Made by a program: the position numbers and the translations under genes. Source: Clostridiales bacterium (lineage in GTDB: Bacteria > Bacillota > Clostridia > Christensenellales > CAG-138). From it: a DNA stretch of 64,000 nucleotides. The DNA is taken from the NCBI GenBank assembly GCA_012838425.1, contig DUPG01000008.1, forward strand, positions 1 to 64,000, given 5' to 3'. Below the pieces are notes generated by a model. That model did no database searches. It worked only from the letters and a program-made list of their open reading frames with translations, and was not told the origin of the DNA. Below are positions 1 to 8,900 of this stretch, piece by piece; position 1 is the stretch's first letter; each line of letters begins with the position of its first letter.

Positions 1-1
1 C

Positions 2-37
2 AAGGAAAGCACTGCAAAAGCAGTGCTTTCCTTTTTA
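2..37 (+). terminator. Rho-independent terminator
   Basis: A perfect 14-bp stem (2-15 with 20-33) around an AAAA loop is followed by a T run. It most likely ends a gene lying left of the window. The stem has an A tract on its 5' side, so it could work in both directions. Confidence 0.9.
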
Positions 38-139
38 TTATTATGGTAATTGATTTCGCTTGGTTGCGGTTATCCTCTTCCATTTACTTATTGGTTTCAT
101 GCTTAATAACCACTAAAAAAGTATATTTTCTTGCCCTCC

Positions 140-189
140 TTTACAACCTCCCCTCCCCCTGCTATAATCAAACTGTATCAAATGATACA
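140..189 (+). promoter_or_regulatory. Promoter with Crp/Fnr-type operator
   Basis: A -35 box TTTACA (140-145) and a -10 box TATAAT (163-168) are separated by exactly 17 bp, placing the transcription start near 175. A perfect 7-2-7 inverted repeat, TGTATCA-AA-TGATACA, lies at 174-189, on the predicted start. The 16-bp twofold geometry is what Crp/Fnr dimers bind, and the next gene encodes such a regulator, so autoregulation (probably repression, given the position) is the natural inference. Confidence 0.8.
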
Positions 190-211
190 ATTTTTGCGAA
201 AGGCAGAAGCA

Positions 212-856
212 ATGGACAAGACGCGCTATGCAATAAGGAAGTCGTTTCTGTTTAAGAACATGAGCGACGAGGAGCTTGTTGACCTCTTAGCGAGGGAAGG
301 CGTCAGCTTTGTAACGGTAAATGCCGGCGAAGATGTGCAAAGCGGCAACACCCATTCGCTTATGCTAATAATTGAGGGCGAAGCGAATGTTCAAAAAACA
401 TATGATGACGGCTCAACAATGCTTGTAAATGTGCTTGGCGTGTCGGAAATATTGGGCGCGGCGTCGCTATTCAGCGAAGACGAGGAAACAGCGACCAAGG
501 TGATAGCAAAGCGCAAGATGCTATTATTAAAAATAGAAGAAAGCTCATTTAAGCTAATGCTCAAGCAGAATTCAAAGCTGTTTGATAACTATATGCGCTA
601 TATAACCTCAAGGCTTAGGTTCTTGGTAGGAAGAATGGAGCTGTTAGGCGCAAGCTCCGCAAGCACAAAGCTGATGTCATACCTACTTGAAAACGCGAAT
701 GACGGAGAGCTTGTGCTGAAGCGCAGCTATTCATCGCTTGCTACAACATTGGGCATAAGCCGCGCGACACTGTATAGAGCGTTTGACGAGCTTGAAGCGC
801 AGAGCAAAATTCAGCGCAATGGAAGAACAATAAAACTAATTGATATAACGCATTGA
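212..856 (+). CDS. Crp/Fnr family transcriptional regulator
   Basis: A 214-residue regulator with an N-terminal cyclic-nucleotide-binding-like beta barrel (about residues 15-110), a long dimerisation helix, and a C-terminal winged helix (about 150-210, core SYSSLATTLGISRATLYRAF). The ATG at 212 was chosen because the frame further upstream overlaps the promoter and operator. There is no cysteine cluster of the Fnr Fe-S type, so the effector is unknown. The following ABC importer genes run in the same direction 41 bp downstream, so this is probably their local regulator. The palindrome at 174-189 is its likely binding site. The family assignment is secure; the signal it senses is not. Confidence 0.88.
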   Translation: MDKTRYAIRKSFLFKNMSDEELVDLLAREGVSFVTVNAGEDVQSGNTHSLMLIIEGEANVQKTYDDGSTMLVNVLGVSEILGAASLFSEDEETATKVIAKRKMLLLKIEESSFKLMLKQNSKLFDNYMRYITSRLRFLVGRMELLGASSASTKLMSYLLENANDGELVLKRSYSSLATTLGISRATLYRAFDELEAQSKIQRNGRTIKLIDITH

Positions 857-897
857 AAAATGCTTATATAAATAAATCTAAAGAGAGAGGTAGTATT

Positions 898-1848
898 ATG
901 AAGCACACAATCAAAGTGATCACAGCGCTAACACTTGTTGCGGTATTTTTATTCAGCTTTACCGCTTGCAAAAACACAGAGTCTGAACCTATAAAGATAA
1001 TGGCACTTAAAGGCCCCACAGGTATGGGAATGGCATATCTTATGGAGAACAATGCCGATAAGTACGATATTTCATTGGCAGGCGCTCCCGACGATATAGT
1101 AGCCGCATTCTCATCCGGTGAAGCAAAAATCGCGGCAGTTCCAATCAATTTAGCGTCAACGCTGTACCATAAGCTTAATGGCGATGTGGTTATGCTTGCA
1201 ATAAATACGCTGGGCGTGCTGTATATAATCGAAAACGGCAACACCATTCAAAGCCTTGAGGACTTAGAGGGTAAGACCATCTACGCGACAGGCAAGGGCT
1301 CAACCCCCGAATACATACTCAGCTATCTTTTGAAGGCTAATGACATCAACGCGACAGTTGAGTTCAAAGCCGAGCATAGTGAGCTTGCTACGCTGTTGGC
1401 TTCAAAGGAAGTAGATTTGGGAATGCTGCCCGAACCCAATGTATCCGCAGTGCTTATGAAGAACAAGGACGCGCGCATAGCTCTTGACCTCACAGAAGAA
1501 TGGAATAAGCTGTTCGATTCTGAGCTTGTGCAGGGCTGCTTGATTGCTAACAAGACATTCGTTGAGCAGAATGAGGAGAGAATTCGAGACTTCATCACCG
1601 ATTATAAAACCTCAACGGATTTTGTGAACAACAAGGTAGAGGAAGCGGCGGAGCTGATAGCAAAGTATGAGATTCTGCCCAGCAAGGAAGCAGCCGCAAA
1701 GGCTATTCCCAACTGCAATATAGTCATGTATACAGCTAACAAGATGAAGCAGGAGGCCAAGAATATGTTCAACATATTGTTCTCAATAGAGCGCAAGAGC
1801 ATAGGCGGCTCACTGCCCGGCGACGACTTCTATTATAAAGCTGATTGA
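898..1848 (+). CDS. ABC transporter substrate-binding lipoprotein (NitT/TauT type)
   Basis: A 316-residue lipoprotein with a signal peptide and lipobox (FTAC, Cys24), then a two-lobed periplasmic-binding fold of the NMT1/TauA/SsuA kind; the early segment ALKGPTGMGMAY is typical of anaerobe members. The ATG at 898 has GAGAGAGG upstream and puts the signal peptide at the N-terminus, unlike the longer in-frame reading from 853. It would capture a small ligand outside the membrane and deliver it to the permease encoded next. The stop overlaps the permease ATG by one base (TGATG). Relatives bind nitrate, sulfonates, thiamine precursors or other small molecules; the ligand here cannot be told from sequence. 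Confidence 0.85.
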   Translation: MKHTIKVITALTLVAVFLFSFTACKNTESEPIKIMALKGPTGMGMAYLMENNADKYDISLAGAPDDIVAAFSSGEAKIAAVPINLASTLYHKLNGDVVMLAINTLGVLYIIENGNTIQSLEDLEGKTIYATGKGSTPEYILSYLLKANDINATVEFKAEHSELATLLASKEVDLGMLPEPNVSAVLMKNKDARIALDLTEEWNKLFDSELVQGCLIANKTFVEQNEERIRDFITDYKTSTDFVNNKVEEAAELIAKYEILPSKEAAAKAIPNCNIVMYTANKMKQEAKNMFNILFSIERKSIGGSLPGDDFYYKAD

Positions 1849-2603
1849 TGAATAGAAGGCTGAAAAACATAGTATCAAATGCAGCAGTGGCCATATTCTG
1901 GCTGCTGCTGTGGCAGCTTGCGGCGTTGTTAGTGGGGAAAACACTGCTTCTGCCTTCTCCTGTGCAAACACTAAGCGCCTTGTTCGCGCTAATTCAAACA
2001 GGTGAATTCTATTTAGCCTCCGCGCTGTCTTTAATAAGAATTATGGCGGGCTATATTATTGGCGTAATCATAGGAATCATATTCGGAATAGCAGCCGCAT
2101 TTTCCCCCATAATTGATAAGCTCATAACCCCCATTCAGCGAATCATAAAGGCAACTCCCGTAAGCTCAATAATTATATTGATGCTTTTGTGGCTAAGCGT
2201 TGGCACTACTCCCGTATTCGCTACATTTTTAATAGTAATGCCCATAATTCAGGCGAGCGTTTATGAGGGCATCAAGTCCACAGACCCGCTTATTATAGAA
2301 ATGGCGGACTTCTTTTTCGTCGATACCATAACCCGCATAAAGAAGATATATGTTCAGACGGTAAAATCAAGGTTTATTTCCGCCTGTATTGTTGCTATGG
2401 GCTTTGCTTGGAAGGCGGGCATTGCCGCAGAGGTGCTGTCCACTCCTAAATTTTCCATAGGTACAAGCCTATACAACAGCAAAATATATCTTGAAACAGA
2501 GCAGATGTTCGCATACACCGCAGTAGTTATAATTCTATCAATACTGCTTGAAAAGCTAATGGTCAAGCTGCTTGATAAGAAACGGAAGGCAAATCAGCTA
2601 TGA
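1848..2603 (+). CDS. ABC transporter permease (NitT/TauT type)
   Basis: A 251-residue integral membrane protein with about six hydrophobic helices and the BPD_transp_1 core, including the cytoplasmic EAA-like loop around MADFFFVDTITRIKKIYV. It forms the membrane channel of the importer with its neighbours. The ATG at 1848 overlaps the preceding stop (TGATG); a TTG three bases upstream is possible but less likely. The stop overlaps the ATPase start (ATGA), so the three subunits are translationally coupled. Confidence 0.87.
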   Translation: MNRRLKNIVSNAAVAIFWLLLWQLAALLVGKTLLLPSPVQTLSALFALIQTGEFYLASALSLIRIMAGYIIGVIIGIIFGIAAAFSPIIDKLITPIQRIIKATPVSSIIILMLLWLSVGTTPVFATFLIVMPIIQASVYEGIKSTDPLIIEMADFFFVDTITRIKKIYVQTVKSRFISACIVAMGFAWKAGIAAEVLSTPKFSIGTSLYNSKIYLETEQMFAYTAVVIILSILLEKLMVKLLDKKRKANQL

Positions 2604-3175
2604 TAGAGCTAAAAAGCGTTACATTGGGCTATGACGGCATAGACCCTATACAGAATTTAAGCGCAGCATTGCCCGAAAAGGGCGTAGTTGCGGTTGTGGG
2701 TGCTTCGGGCATTGGCAAAAGCACGCTTTTGAAGGGTATAGCAGGAATAATCAAATCGAAAAGCGGCGAAATCATATGCGATAAAAAGCTGTCAATGGTG
2801 TTTCAGGAGAACAGGCTCATACACTCATTATCCGCGCTTGACAATGTGCTGCTTGTGGGTAAGGACGAGAAGAGAGCGCACAAAATGCTTGAAACAGTTG
2901 AGCTTACAGGCAATGAGAAAAAGCAGGTGTCCGAGCTTTCGGGAGGTATGCAAAGGCGTGTAAGCATTGCACGCGCTTTAATGTTCGGCGGCGACGCTAT
3001 TCTGTTAGATGAGCCGTTTGAGGGCTTAGACAAGGAGCTGCGCAATAGAATAGCCAAGCGCATACGAGAAATGTATGACCTGATTATCATTTCTTCTCAT
3101 GATAACGACGGCGAATTTTTCTTAAAAGACGGCGAGGAGCTTTTCGTAATTGACATTCAAAAAATCCAATACTGA
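2600..3175 (+). CDS. ABC transporter ATP-binding protein, short (NitT/TauT type)
   Basis: A 191-residue ATPase that powers the adjacent permease. Walker A is GASGIGKST, the Q-loop lies in VFQENRL, the signature is LSGGMQRRVSIARAL, Walker B is AILLDEPFEG and the switch His is in SSHD. All catalytic motifs are present although the protein is about 50 residues shorter than SsuB or TauB; the shortening is between Walker A and the Q-loop and at the C-terminus. It starts inside the permease stop (ATGA). Confidence 0.9.
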   Translation: MIELKSVTLGYDGIDPIQNLSAALPEKGVVAVVGASGIGKSTLLKGIAGIIKSKSGEIICDKKLSMVFQENRLIHSLSALDNVLLVGKDEKRAHKMLETVELTGNEKKQVSELSGGMQRRVSIARALMFGGDAILLDEPFEGLDKELRNRIAKRIREMYDLIIISSHDNDGEFFLKDGEELFVIDIQKIQY

Positions 3176-3202
3176 CATTTCCGTTTGACCATATGTTATA
3201 AT
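3172..3202 (+). promoter_or_regulatory. Putative promoter of the S41 peptidase gene
   Basis: A perfect TATAAT at 3197-3202 is preceded by CTGACA at 3172-3177 (spacer 19 bp), overlapping the ATPase stop codon. The spacing is long, so the -35 assignment is tentative. Confidence 0.45.
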
Positions 3203-3243
3203 CCTGTTAAAATTCACATAGAATTATTCAGCGGAGGATATGT

Positions 3244-4467
3244 ATGGAATTCAGAAAAACGCGCAAACCAAGCACAACCTTTTGTGTCTTGCTTGCAATC
3301 TGCATAACATTTGCAGCAACTCTTTTATTCGTATATTTTTGTAATGACGGTGTGGTGTTCATACCAAAGTCGCAGTTCGGCGATGTAAACAAAGCACTTA
3401 TGGTGGGCGAGATTGCAAACTACATAGACACAGAGTTTTATGGCGACGCACCCTCCACTGATGAGCTTCTGAATATTGCCGCAAAGGCTATGGTGGAAGC
3501 GTTGAACGACCCCTATGCCGAGTACTTCACCCCTGAAGAATGGGAGGAATATTATAAGTCCTTCTATGGCGGCTATGTGGGCATAGGAATAATTATCACA
3601 CCTCCCGATGATGTTGGCGTTACAATCAATAGCGTTTTCGAGGATAGCCCGGCTGACAAAGCTGGCTTGAAAGCAGGCGATATAATAACCAAGGTAAATG
3701 GCGAAACCGTAGTAGGCGCTGACGATGATACCTTGAATCAAATGCTGTCCGGCGAAGAAGGCGATGTCATAAACCTGACCATTTTAAGAAAAACAGAAAC
3801 GCTTGAAATAAGCGTTACTGTAGGCTTAGTGCCCCTAAAGTATGTTCATTCGCGTATGATTGACGACACGGGCTACATACTTATAGATATGTTTGGCGAT
3901 ACCACAGCTGCCGATTTCCAAGCCGCAATAGACGACCTCGCAGAGCAGGGTATGGACTCTCTAATAATAGATTTAAGAGATAATCCCGGCGGCTCATTGA
4001 ATTCAGTCGTAGCCTGTGTTGACGCTATACTTAATGAAGGAATAATCGTAACCATAGGGCGTTCTCCTGACGAAGCATCGGCCGAGGTTTACGAAGCCAC
4101 AGAGGGTGGAGTTTCAGTGCCTGTCGTAGTGCTTGTTAACGGAAATTCAGCGTCTGCAAGCGAGATATTCGCAGCAGCTATAAGCGAAAACGAAGCAGGC
4201 ATATTAGTAGGTACAACAACATACGGCAAGGGTATTGTGCAGACCACGCTCCCCGTACTTTCGAGCGGCGGCTACCTGAAAATCACTACGGACGCGTATT
4301 TCACGCCCAAGGGAAACAGCATACACGGCAAGGGCGTAAAGCCTGATTTCGTTGTAATACTTCCCTCAGAGCTTAGCAAATACCCAATAAGCGAAATCCC
4401 GTTTGAGAAAGACGCTCAGCTTCAAAAAGCCTTAGAGCAGGTTAAGCAAATGCTTCAAGACAATTAA
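3244..4467 (+). CDS. S41 family C-terminal processing peptidase
   Basis: A 407-residue Ctp-type serine protease. One N-terminal membrane helix (about residues 15-35) anchors it, followed by a PDZ domain (about 110-195, GYVGIGI...DSPADKAGLKAGDII) and the S41 catalytic core. The Ser/Lys dyad is visible: Ser about 304 in GNSASASEIF and Lys about 329 in TTYGKGIVQT. Such enzymes trim envelope proteins at their C-termini outside the membrane. GGAGG lies 6-7 bases before the ATG. It is a single-gene unit closed by the hairpin at 4475-4500. The physiological substrate is unknown. Confidence 0.93.
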   Translation: MEFRKTRKPSTTFCVLLAICITFAATLLFVYFCNDGVVFIPKSQFGDVNKALMVGEIANYIDTEFYGDAPSTDELLNIAAKAMVEALNDPYAEYFTPEEWEEYYKSFYGGYVGIGIIITPPDDVGVTINSVFEDSPADKAGLKAGDIITKVNGETVVGADDDTLNQMLSGEEGDVINLTILRKTETLEISVTVGLVPLKYVHSRMIDDTGYILIDMFGDTTAADFQAAIDDLAEQGMDSLIIDLRDNPGGSLNSVVACVDAILNEGIIVTIGRSPDEASAEVYEATEGGVSVPVVVLVNGNSASASEIFAAAISENEAGILVGTTTYGKGIVQTTLPVLSSGGYLKITTDAYFTPKGNSIHGKGVKPDFVVILPSELSKYPISEIPFEKDAQLQKALEQVKQMLQDN

Positions 4468-4474
4468 GTGTAAA

Positions 4475-4500
4475 AGCGGGGGCAACGCCCCCGCTTTTTT
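4475..4500 (+). terminator. Rho-independent terminator after S41 peptidase
   Basis: A 9-bp GC-rich stem, AGCGGGGGC/GCCCCCGCT with loop AAC, followed by six T residues, eight bases after the stop codon. Confidence 0.93.
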
Positions 4501-4501
4501 A

Positions 4502-4672
4502 GTGTGGAGTTAGGAGTTTGCGCGCCTCGCGGTAATACCCTTACGGGAATAAAATATTTCGATTACGCGAATAATGAAATATCGTTCAGATATGAAATAT
4601 TGCGCTCACGCGCAATATTATTATCCGGTATTTTACATTCATCATTTCGTGCTTTGCGTTCTAACTCCACAC
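4502..4672. repeat. Hairpin-rich intergenic element with 12-bp terminal inverted repeats
   Basis: The 171-bp segment starts GTGTGGAGTTAG and ends with the exact reverse complement CTAACTCCACAC. Inside are small dyads: TTCG-attacg-CGAA, ATATC-gttca-GATAT, and a perfect 10-bp stem AATATTGCGC-tcac-GCGCAATATT at 4596-4619. A second copy of the end motif (AACACTCCACACT) lies just outside at 4675. Similar end motifs recur at 26274 and, weaker, near 44048. It looks like a non-coding MITE-like or palindromic intergenic repeat; no transposase gene is present. Any reading frames across it are antisense or chance. Confidence 0.6.
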
Positions 4673-4689
4673 GCAACACTCCACACTGC

Positions 4690-5460
4690 TTATATATCCT
4701 TAACCAGCATTTCAAATTCATTAAAGCTCAACTGCTGCTCACAATCCGACAGCGCACATTCGGGGTAGGGGTGCACTTCTATCATAATTCCGTCAGCGCC
4801 TACCGCTTTGATAGCCCTTGCGATAGGCACAACAATATCCTTCCTGCCCAGCGAATGGCTCAAATCGGCGATTATCGGAACAGAAGAATACTGCTTAGTA
4901 AGCGCTATTGAGCCGAAATCTAACATATTGCGCGTGCTGTTCTCGAATGAGCGTATGCCGCGCTCGCAAAGCATCAGATTTTCGTTTCCGCCCTTCAATA
5001 TGTATTCTGCAGCAAGGTGAAATTCCTCCATAGTAGACATGAACCCGCGCTTCAAAAGCACAGGCTTGCTTGTTTTGCCTATTTCGGTAAGCAGCGGAAA
5101 GTTATGCATAGAGCGCGACCCTATTTGAACAATATCGGTGTATTCCAGCACCGTGTCCAGCATTCGAATATCTATTAGCTCGGTAACCGCCTTCAACGAA
5201 TACTTATCGCATACATAGCGCAGGGTGCGCAGGGCGGACTTTCCTAAGCCCTGAAACGAATACGGCGAGGTTCTCGGCTTAAATGCACCCCCGCGCATAA
5301 AATGAACGCCCATTTTTGATAAGAAAGCCGCGGTAGCCTCCGCCTGCTCGTCGCTTTCAATAGCGCAAGGGCCTGCAATTATAGTAAAAGGTGAGTTAGT
5401 ATTGAACAGCTCATCTATTGCTTTGAACTTAATATTATATAATAGTAGGTTTTCAGGCAT
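4690..5460 (-). CDS. aroF: 3-deoxy-7-phosphoheptulonate synthase (DAHP synthase)
   Basis: A 256-residue class I DAHP/KDO8P-type aldolase that condenses phosphoenolpyruvate with erythrose 4-phosphate, the first step of the shikimate pathway. Recognisable segments are IIAGPCAIES near the N-terminus, RGGAFKPRTSPYSFQG, the strand IVQIGSRSMHNFPLL, LLKRG, and the C-terminal IADLSHSLGRKDIV and GIMIEVHP. It lacks the extra N-terminal ferredoxin-like regulatory domain of longer relatives, so no built-in feedback domain is visible. The ATG at 5460 has AAAGGAAAG upstream; the longer frame adds an unlikely hydrophobic leader. It stands alone, about 53 kb from the other aro genes (58410-62446). Confidence 0.9.
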   Translation of the reverse strand: MPENLLLYNIKFKAIDELFNTNSPFTIIAGPCAIESDEQAEATAAFLSKMGVHFMRGGAFKPRTSPYSFQGLGKSALRTLRYVCDKYSLKAVTELIDIRMLDTVLEYTDIVQIGSRSMHNFPLLTEIGKTSKPVLLKRGFMSTMEEFHLAAEYILKGGNENLMLCERGIRSFENSTRNMLDFGSIALTKQYSSVPIIADLSHSLGRKDIVVPIARAIKAVGADGIMIEVHPYPECALSDCEQQLSFNEFEMLVKDI

Positions 5461-5669
5461 TTTTCTTTCCTTTTTCGTTATTTTGCCGAACACAAGTATA
5501 ACAGGAAGCAATTTAGTATTCAACATCAAAAATATCTGATAGTAATTTTTGACATTTTTAAGTGCCTCTTTATCAGAAAAAACCAAAACCACTATATATA
5601 GCCGCGTTCACAATCTTCTAAAACAAGATAAAGTATTCGAAAATCGATAAAATTTCCTTCGAAATTTTG

Positions 5670-5698
5670 TTGACAATAATGCCAAGTTGTGTTATTAT
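5670..5698 (+). promoter_or_regulatory. Consensus promoter of the prepilin-adhesin gene
   Basis: TTGACA (5670-5675) and TATTAT (5693-5698) are separated by 17 bp, predicting a start near 5705 and a leader of about 280 nt before the ATG at 5989. Confidence 0.8.
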
Positions 5699-5704
5699 TA
5701 TTTT

Positions 5705-5988
5705 AACAATATATTCTCGCCAAATGGGCTTATTTGATGAGAATATATGAATTACAAATATTAGATATAATACCGTGAAATGGAAATGAAGCTTATGTGA
5801 CAATCTTACGGTATTAGCGAATAAAAATACTGTAATCTTTCCAAAGCTTACATTTGGAAAGGAGAATTGAAAGGGTATTCGCAGCTATAATTGCAAAAAA
5901 TATAAAAACAATTATGTGTTGCAAATGCGACACTTTGTGAACAGAATATGAGATTAAGCGCAATTAAGATAATTAGGAGGGAAAATCA
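5705..5988 (+). promoter_or_regulatory. Long structured 5' leader of unknown class
   Basis: The leader contains several exact dyads in tandem. Hairpin 1 pairs 5709-5718 with 5739-5748 (ATATATTCTC/GAGAATATAT). Hairpin 2 pairs 5768-5776 with 5808-5816 (TAATACCGT/ACGGTATTA). Directly abutting it, an outer helix 5817-5823 with 5876-5882 (GCGAATA/TATTCGC) encloses a 9-bp hairpin 5837-5845/5853-5861 (CTTTCCAAA/TTTGGAAAG). The tight nesting suggests an RNA regulatory element rather than chance. I cannot assign it to a known riboswitch; the cyclic di-GMP-I core (GCAAAGCC) is absent. The terminal part (5883-5988) is A/T-rich and ends with the ribosome binding site TTAGGAGG. I see no credible protein gene in 5461-5988. 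Confidence 0.6.
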
Positions 5989-8900
5989 ATGAAAAGGCGG
6001 TGCAGAACTAAAGGCTTCTCGCTGATGGAGCTGATAATAGTTATCGGCGTAATCGGCGTGCTATTGTCAGTATTTATTCCGGTATACTCGCATACGGTTG
6101 AGAAATCTAAGCACAAATCAGCTACATCTGACGCGATAGTTACTTTGAAGTCGTTCGTTTCCGAAAATGTAACTGCGCGTGTCGCTACCGATGTGGTTAT
6201 ATTTGTTCAGAAGCCCGAAGGAGTATATGTATTCGGCTATCAGGCATCGAACGGTAGATTGCAGTACCCTGCAGAGTATTCGTTTGATGTGCCGTCTATT
6301 GACGCGTTGATTGAAAGCGAATACAACTCGAAGGATGGTGTATTCAGGCTAAAGACTATTGTAAATTCACAACAGGAAAAGGCATACCACAATCTTGCTG
6401 AATACGCTCCCGATAAATTTGATAACTGTGAGATTTACGAAGGTTATCTGCAAGGCACCGTGCACGATACCGATTATATTCCCACATTCCCCGTAAACTA
6501 CCTGCCCGGCACAGAAGACGAGGTTATAAACCTTCCTCCCGTAGTAAATGTAGAGGCTGGCGGCAAGCATACTATTCATGGTAATTATATCGCACGCAAT
6601 GACTATATGTTCGATGGCTGGTATGATTCGAGCGATCCCGAAATTACCTATATTCCCGGTCAGATTATTCGCGTTACGAAGCCCTTGACCCTTGTCGCGA
6701 AGTGGGTTCCCGTCGCCGAATACACATTGACATTTGACGGCAACGGCGGTACTGTCGTGCTTGCGGAGGGCCTGTCCGACCTTACTACCAAACACTTGGT
6801 AGGTACAAACATTACAAGCTATGTATTGGAATCCTACTCAACCCTCCCCGGTATGACATTCAGGGGCTGGTATTGTGAGGACATAATCTACAATTCCGAC
6901 TACACCGGCTCAATAATAATCAGGAAGGATATTACATTCAAGGCGATTTGGGAGAAGTTCACTCTCACATACGACCCGGGCGCAAAGAATGTAGTAAATA
7001 TGCCCGACCCGCTTACAGTAGAATATGATTTCGGCGAGCCTGTTACGATTTCTACGCAAATTCCCTTCTTAACAGAATCGGCGGTGTTCAGCCATTGGAA
7101 TTGCCTTGAGCTTGGAATGAACTTCGCTCCCGGCGCTTCGATTCCCGGCGGTATGCCCATGCAGAACATCACTCTGCGCGCTATGTGGACTGCACCTAAG
7201 TTTACGGTAATATACCAGCCCGGTTCAGTCGATGTAGAAGTAAAGGGCATGATTTCACCCTCGGTTGTCGATATTAACATCTTCAGCAGCGATGAGGTAT
7301 ATACATTGCCTGCTAACAAGCCCACAGCCGAAGGCTACAGGTTCATGGGCTGGGCAAGCTCATACCCCTCGCATGGCGGAGCTATATTCCCTGCCGGCGG
7401 TTCATTCCCGTATGACTTCACATATACCGGCGACACAGTATTATTGACAGCTATGTGGGAGAAGCTGTACGCGGTAAATTACAGGCGCGTTACTGAGGAT
7501 TCAGTCGAAATAATTCAAACAACATACCATATTGCGAACGAAAATGTACCTATTGAGGACATTATGCCCGACCCGTACAACGCATATCCCTTCGCCGGCT
7601 GGGCGTTGAGAATAGGACTTGACGGACCTATTTCGGATGTTTACCATTTCGGCAATTCGTTCATAATGCCTGCGGACAATGTATATCTCGATTCGCAGTG
7701 GATAATCACCAAGTATAAGATCACCTACTATGCGGGCGACGGTGTAACCGCAACGAATATGCCTGATGAAACAGAGATGTATTCACCGAATGAAATAGTG
7801 ACGCTCTCTAATATGACGCCCAAGCGTGAAGGCTATGTATTCTTCGCATGGCTGTATGAAACTCAGCCCTACAAGCCCGGTGGAAAATTCATAATGCCCG
7901 ACCATGATGTAGTGCTAACAGCCTCTTGGGTAACCACAAATACGGTAATATACAAGCATAATGCTGAGAATAACGGCGTAAAAGTACCGCCTAACGAGAA
8001 GTGCATAGCGCATACAGAGTATGTTATACCCTCAATGGTACCGAGATACGAGAATAAGAAGTGGGTATTTACAGGCTGGCTGAACAGCTATGACAATATG
8101 ATTTATCAGCCCGGTGCAGCGTTCATAATGCCCGAGCAGGATGTAACATTGACGGCTCAATGGATAAGCGCGTTTGAATTGACCTTTGCGACGCAGAACG
8201 ACGAGAATTTAGGCGTAATAAATATGCCGGAGCCTATTATAGTACGAAAGAATGTCGAGTTTCAGATACCCGATACGGTTATTGTGCGAACAGACGGCGT
8301 TAACAAGGTATTCGCATACTGGCAGGAAAGGGGCAAGACTAATGGCACAAAGTACTACCCCGGTGATACCATTAAGATAAACAAGGATATAACGCTTGAC
8401 GCTTTTTGGGGAGACCCGATTACGATTACATTTGATGATGGCGTAAGCAGTCAGCAAATACAGGTTCCCGAAACCGTACAAGGTGTCAGCCCATGGATTA
8501 AATACACTGTACCCATGTTTGAGCCTCAGCGTCCCAACTATCAGTTTATGGGCTGGAAGCTCACACACAGCAACGGCACAAATACATCATTGGGTTCAAA
8601 CTTCATAGTGACTCCGGGCGAAACATTCCAGATCCCGCAGTCAACGGGCCTGAAGCTCACAGCTCAATGGGCAAGAAGCTCCGATGTAAGACGCTATACA
8701 GTAACTGTTGTTATGTACGATGTAATAAACAACGAATATGCAGGCATGCAAACATTTGATTTGTGGATGCTGTATAATGGCGGTTCGTTCACGCTGCATA
8801 ACAACAACTTTACAGCATTCCTGCCCGGCTACAAACCGTATGGCAACTTCTCACAAAAGTTCACCTCAAACTCGGGCTCTATATCGTTGCCGTACATTTC

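Noticed and set aside
3185-3202. TTGACC with TATAAT as a promoter
   Set aside because: The two boxes are only 6 bp apart, so they cannot form one promoter; CTGACA further upstream is the better, still weak, partner.
4504-4911. 135-residue plus-strand open frame
   Set aside because: It crosses the intergenic hairpin repeat and then runs antisense to aroF; no ribosome binding site and no protein-like composition.
5618-5803. 61-residue minus-strand frame in the leader region
   Set aside because: It overlaps the plus-strand promoter and structured leader, has no ribosome binding site and is A/T-driven.
5705-5988. Cyclic di-GMP-I riboswitch
   Set aside because: Tempting for a pilin gene, but the conserved GCAAAGCC-type core and tetraloop-receptor pattern are absent.
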